Shown here: positions 60,871 to 64,000 of the stretch, piece after piece
Layout of the letters: each line of letters begins with the position of its first letter
Numbering within the stretch: position 1 is the first letter of the stretch
Assembly (NCBI RefSeq): GCF_001613225.1
Contig: NZ_BDBY01000207.1
Location: forward strand, 1 to 64,000
Source: Nocardia pseudovaccinii NBRC 100343
GTDB lineage: Bacteria; Actinomycetota; Actinomycetes; Mycobacteriales; Mycobacteriaceae
Reading direction: 5' to 3'
DNA: 64,000 nt
Position numbers and translations under genes: made by a program
The notes under the pieces: model-generated
Database searches by the model: none
Seen by the model: only the letters and a program-made list of their open reading frames with translations
What the model was told of the DNA's origin: nothing

Positions 60871-62395
60871 GCGATCCTCGATTTCTCATCAGGTCGGTGG
60901 GTCGGGTTTCGCGGGCGCGCAAAGAAAGTCCCAGGTCGGCATGGGTGCGCAGCCAACCATTGGCGCGGTAGCGCGGGTCTCCGGTGTAGGCGTGTATCCC
61001 GTCGAGAATGCGGGTGATCAATGCGGCGCCGACGGAATCGCCGTAGTCGAGCGGGCCTTGCGGATAGCCGAGTCCCAGCTGTGCGCCGCGGTCGATATCG
61101 GCGGGTGTCGCGATGCCGGATTCGGCGATCGCGCAGGCCAGGTTCACCATCGTGGCGAGGATGCGCTGGGCGACTGGAGCAGGTCCGTCGGCGGTCAGGG
61201 TCAGAGCCGCCGGGGCGGCGAGTACTGCGAGCGCAGGCGCGGTGGCTACTGGATCGGCGGTGACGGGAACGGCCACCACCAGTCGTTTCCCCGTCACACT
61301 GAGCGGATCCACACCGAGGGTCCGGGAAGGGGCGAGCCCCGCACGAACCGCCAGCCGGTAGGCCGGTTCACCAACCGGGAACACCAGCGAAACTGCTGCG
61401 GGCGAAGGAGATTCGAGCACCGACGCTCCCGCCGAACGCAGCGTTGCGGCGAATTCCGGATGCTCGTGGACATACACCGGTATGGCTGCCGGATCGGCGA
61501 CGAACTCGGGTTCGGCTATCGATTCGCGCTCCCCACCGTCGTATCGATAGAAACCCTCGCCGGTCTTGCGGCCGAGTAGCCCAGCGGTGGTACGGGCGGC
61601 CGCCAGCGGCGACGGCCGCAGCCGCGGATCGTTGTAGAACCCGGCGAAAACCGTCTCCATCACCGGATGGCTGACATCCAAACCGGTCAGATCGAGGAGT
61701 TCGAACGGCCCCATGCGCAGGCCGAGCACATCACGCACGATGCGGTCGATGTCCGCGGGTGCGGCCGCCTGCTCCGACAGCAGGGTCAATGCCTCGGTCG
61801 GCAGCGCCCGGCCGACATGATTGACCAGAAACCCGGGAGTATCGCGGACGACGATCCCGGTGTGGCCGATCCGCTCGACCACGGACCGGGCCGTGTCCAC
61901 CAGCTCGGGCCGGGTCCGTAGTCCCGGCACGATCTCCACCAGTCGCATCAGCGGCACCGGATTGAAGAAATGCAACCCCACCAGCCGCCCCGGGTCGCCC
62001 AGCGCCGTCGCCAGCACGCCGATGGACAGCGAACTGGTGTTGGAGGCGAGAATCGCAGTGGGCGTTGCAATTTCGAGCTCGGCCAGAATCGACTGCTTGA
62101 CCGCCAGGTCCTCGACGACGGCCTCGATGACCAGATCGACGTCGTCCGCGGGCGCCGTCGGAGATACGCCGGGGCACAACCGGGCCAGGATCGCCGCAGC
62201 TTCCTCGCCGGTACAGCGGCCCCTGTCGACCGAGCGGCGCACCATGGTGGCGATGAAGTCCAGTGCGGCCGTCACCGCGCGAGGGTCGCTGTCGGTCACC
62301 TCGACCTGATAGCCCGCGGTGGCGGCGACCTGCGCGATCCCCCTTCCCATGGCACCGGCGCCGACAATCCGGATCCGTTCGATGGCAGCCATCAC
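60857..62395 (-). CDS. 3-Hydroxyacyl-CoA dehydrogenase, two C-domains (PaaH type)
   Basis: A 512-residue protein: Rossmann motif VGAGAMGRGIAQVAATAGY, SNTSSLSIGVLATAL, HFFNPVPLMRLVEIVPG with catalytic His and Glu, DTPGFLVNHVGRALPTEAL, and a second C-terminal domain (LACAIAESGIATPADIDRG, GLGYPQGPLDYGD). The length of about 500 fits PaaH-like enzymes. It oxidises (S)-3-hydroxyacyl-CoA. The ECH stop overlaps its ATG (ATGATGG). Confidence 0.92.
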   Translation of the reverse strand: MMAAIERIRIVGAGAMGRGIAQVAATAGYQVEVTDSDPRAVTAALDFIATMVRRSVDRGRCTGEEAAAILARLCPGVSPTAPADDVDLVIEAVVEDLAVKQSILAELEIATPTAILASNTSSLSIGVLATALGDPGRLVGLHFFNPVPLMRLVEIVPGLRTRPELVDTARSVVERIGHTGIVVRDTPGFLVNHVGRALPTEALTLLSEQAAAPADIDRIVRDVLGLRMGPFELLDLTGLDVSHPVMETVFAGFYNDPRLRPSPLAAARTTAGLLGRKTGEGFYRYDGGERESIAEPEFVADPAAIPVYVHEHPEFAATLRSAGASVLESPSPAAVSLVFPVGEPAYRLAVRAGLAPSRTLGVDPLSVTGKRLVVAVPVTADPVATAPALAVLAAPAALTLTADGPAPVAQRILATMVNLACAIAESGIATPADIDRGAQLGLGYPQGPLDYGDSVGAALITRILDGIHAYTGDPRYRANGWLRTHADLGLSLRARETRPTDLMRNRGSHAPA

Positions 62396-63177
62396 TTCCC
62401 CTGGTAGTTCGGTGTTCGTTTGTCGAGAAATGCCTGGATGCCCTCGCTTCGATCCGCGGTATCGAACAGCAGCTGAAAAGTGGTGCGCTCCAGCTCGATT
62501 GCCGTGCGCAGCGGGGAGTTCTCGGCATGCCGGGCCACTCGGCGAATCGCCTGGACCTGAAGCGGCGGTTGCGCCGCGATCCGGGCGGCCAGCTCGACCG
62601 ACGTCCCCAGCGCCGTCCCGTCCGGCACGATATCGGCAACGATGCCCAGCTCCTGCGCGGTCGTGGCGTCGATGCGGTCACCGGTCAGCACCAGGTGCAG
62701 CGCCCGCGAACGACCGGCACGCTGCACCAGCCGACTCAGCCCGCCCGCGCCGGGAATCAACCCGACCCTGATCTCGGGTTGACCGAATTGCGCTGACGCA
62801 CCGGCGATCACGACATCGCAGGCCATTGCCAGCTCGCATCCGCCACCGAGCGCGTAACCCTCCACGGCGGCGACGACCGGCGTCTCCAGCGCATCCAGCA
62901 CAGAGAACATTTGCCCGGTCCGCTGCACCAGATGATCGGCCGGTGCAAGCGTCTTCATCTGCTTCAGATCCGTGCCGGCGACGAAAACCCCACCGGTACC
63001 GGTGAGTACGATCGCGCGCACCTCCGGATCCGCGTCGGCGTCCGAAAGCATCTGCATCAGAAGATCTTTCGTGGCCGTGTCGAGCGCATTGCGGGCCTGC
63101 GGGCGGGAGATGCGGATCACCCGCACACCCCGCTGATCGCCGGTGAGATCTTCGTGCACAACAGTATTCGGAATCAT
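62392..63177 (-). CDS. Enoyl-CoA hydratase, PaaF-like
   Basis: A 261-residue crotonase from ATG 63177; longer upstream in-frame residues run over the ACAD gene and are not used. Both catalytic glutamates are present: ALGGGCELAMACD and FGQPEIRVGLIPGAGG. It ends DKRTPNYQGK. With its partner at 60857 it makes 3-oxoacyl-CoA from enoyl-CoA. Confidence 0.93.
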   Translation of the reverse strand: MIPNTVVHEDLTGDQRGVRVIRISRPQARNALDTATKDLLMQMLSDADADPEVRAIVLTGTGGVFVAGTDLKQMKTLAPADHLVQRTGQMFSVLDALETPVVAAVEGYALGGGCELAMACDVVIAGASAQFGQPEIRVGLIPGAGGLSRLVQRAGRSRALHLVLTGDRIDATTAQELGIVADIVPDGTALGTSVELAARIAAQPPLQVQAIRRVARHAENSPLRTAIELERTTFQLLFDTADRSEGIQAFLDKRTPNYQGK

Positions 63178-63254
63178 CCCGGATGCCCTGTCGGATCGGT
63201 GATGGTGTGGAGCAGGTCGATGGGGGAGGCGGATCGTGACGTCGGCAGACACGG

Positions 63255-64000
63255 TCAGGCGATCGGGCTGCGTGGGAGTAGGCGGTCGGAGATGATTTTC
63301 TGCTGGATTTGGCTGGTGCCCTCGAAGACGGTTGTGAGTCGGGCGTCGCGCCAGAAGCGTTCGACGCGGCGCTCGGTCGTGTAGCCGTTGCCGCCGTGTA
63401 GTTGCATGGCTTGTCCGGTCACGTCGACAGCCATTTCGGTGGCGAGGAGTTTGACCATCGCGGCTTCGCGTTCGCATGCCTGACCGAGGTCGATGAGATG
63501 GGCGACTTGCCGGTAGAACGCGCGGGCCTGCTCGACGCGGGCGCTCATCTCGGCGACCATGAATCGCAGTGCTTGGAAGTCGCCGATGGGGCGCTGGAAC
63601 TGCCGGCGTTCCTGCAGATAGAGCAGGCATTCCTCGGTGGCGGCGCGGGCGAGTCCGACCGCGCGGGCGGCGGTGTGCACGCGGGCGACGTTGAGCCCTT
63701 GTTCGATCGCGCGGAAGGTGTTGGCTTCCTTGCCCTTTCCGCCGGCGCGGGGACGGCCCAGGTCGGTGACTCGGTTGGCGGCGGGTACGCGCAGCCCGTC
63801 GAACTCGAGGTTCCAGGTGAGGAATCCGTGATAGCCGATCTTGTCGATCGGGGTGCCGGTGAGACCGGTGGGGAAGCCGCCGCGGTCTTTCTCGATGATG
63901 AAGGTGGCCAGACCGGCCGAGCGTCGCTGGCCGGGTTCGGGGTCACCCACCCGGCACAGCAGTTGGATGAAGTCGGCGGCTTTGGCGTTGCCGCACCAAC
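63255..64000 (-). CDS. Acyl-CoA dehydrogenase, cut by the window edge
   Basis: The C-terminal 248 codons of an ACAD; the frame is still open at 64000 (CGNAKAADFIQLLCRVGDPE), so the N-terminus lies outside. Marks: DKIGYHGFLTWNLEFDGLRV, VARVHTAARAVGLARAATEE, ERRQFQRPIGDFQALRF, HGGNGYTTERRVERF and VFEGTSQIQ. It is a close paralogue of the ACAD at 44380. First visible gene of the operon. Confidence 0.9.
   Translation of the reverse strand, partial: WCGNAKAADFIQLLCRVGDPEPGQRRSAGLATFIIEKDRGGFPTGLTGTPIDKIGYHGFLTWNLEFDGLRVPAANRVTDLGRPRAGGKGKEANTFRAIEQGLNVARVHTAARAVGLARAATEECLLYLQERRQFQRPIGDFQALRFMVAEMSARVEQARAFYRQVAHLIDLGQACEREAAMVKLLATEMAVDVTGQAMQLHGGNGYTTERRVERFWRDARLTTVFEGTSQIQQKIISDRLLPRSPIA

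Overview
The window is high-GC actinobacterial DNA, most likely from Nocardia or a close relative in the Mycobacteriales. The signs are mycofactocin-type SDRs, LLM/F420-type enzymes, a DUF397 plus Scr1-type XRE pair, many acyl-CoA catabolic paralogues, abundant GTG starts and ATGA/GTGA gene overlaps. No rRNA, tRNA or CRISPR array was seen.

Layout. (1) 1-2.8 kb: a group II intron (about 179-2619) with an LtrA-type reverse transcriptase/maturase whose HNH endonuclease domain is out of frame. The sequences on either side rejoin into a 34-nt group II domain V, so it appears to have inserted into another group II intron. (2) 2.8-13 kb: a catabolic cluster of aldo-keto reductase, SDR, ACAD11-like dehydrogenase, two crotonases, VOC protein and APH-like kinase, plus divergent P450 and SDR. 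Three copies of a 21-bp palindrome flank it; a fourth lies at 26.66 kb. (3) 13.5-33.8 kb: a large acyl-CoA cluster (ligase, amidohydrolase, CoA-transferase, ALDH, two mycofactocin-type SDRs, rubredoxin, thiolases, crotonases, ACAD, MaoC, LLM enzyme, 3-hydroxyisobutyrate-dehydrogenase-like protein). Five of its transcription units start just after a second motif, two TAYYGTAA boxes 12 bp apart; a TetR gene lies in the middle. (4) 34.3-41.3 kb: an accessory, decaying stretch with a DUF397/XRE pair, small orphan proteins, an Rpn-family nuclease with a duplicated tail, and fragments of an IS3 transposase, an acyl-CoA ligase and an acyl-CoA dehydrogenase. (5) 41.3-51.2 kb: a secreted lipase, a membrane protein, a TetR regulator, then a tightly coupled operon MaoC-ACAD-MaoC-CitE/malyl-CoA-lyase-like-ligase-MmgE/PrpD followed by an MFS transporter. 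(6) 51.3-58.4 kb: a TetR, two paralogous secreted proteins, a YhgE/Pip-type membrane protein, a relic of a second tetR-like 5' region, small nocardial genes and a DUF3533-type membrane protein. (7) 58.5-64 kb: a beta-oxidation operon on the minus strand (ACAD, enoyl-CoA hydratase, 3-hydroxyacyl-CoA dehydrogenase, ACAD, thiolase) running off the right edge.

How the genes fit together. Four sets of acyl-CoA genes have the logic of activation, alpha,beta-dehydrogenation, hydration, oxidation and thiolysis or lyase cleavage, each with its own apparent regulation. The most notable is the 43.9-51.2 kb operon, which has the enzyme classes needed to take up, activate and split a branched dicarboxylic acid (methylsuccinate, mesaconate or itaconate type). 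Next are the two newly seen operator families and the separately encoded kinase and ACAD of the ACAD10/11 (Lva) type. Substrates are inferred from gene content only.
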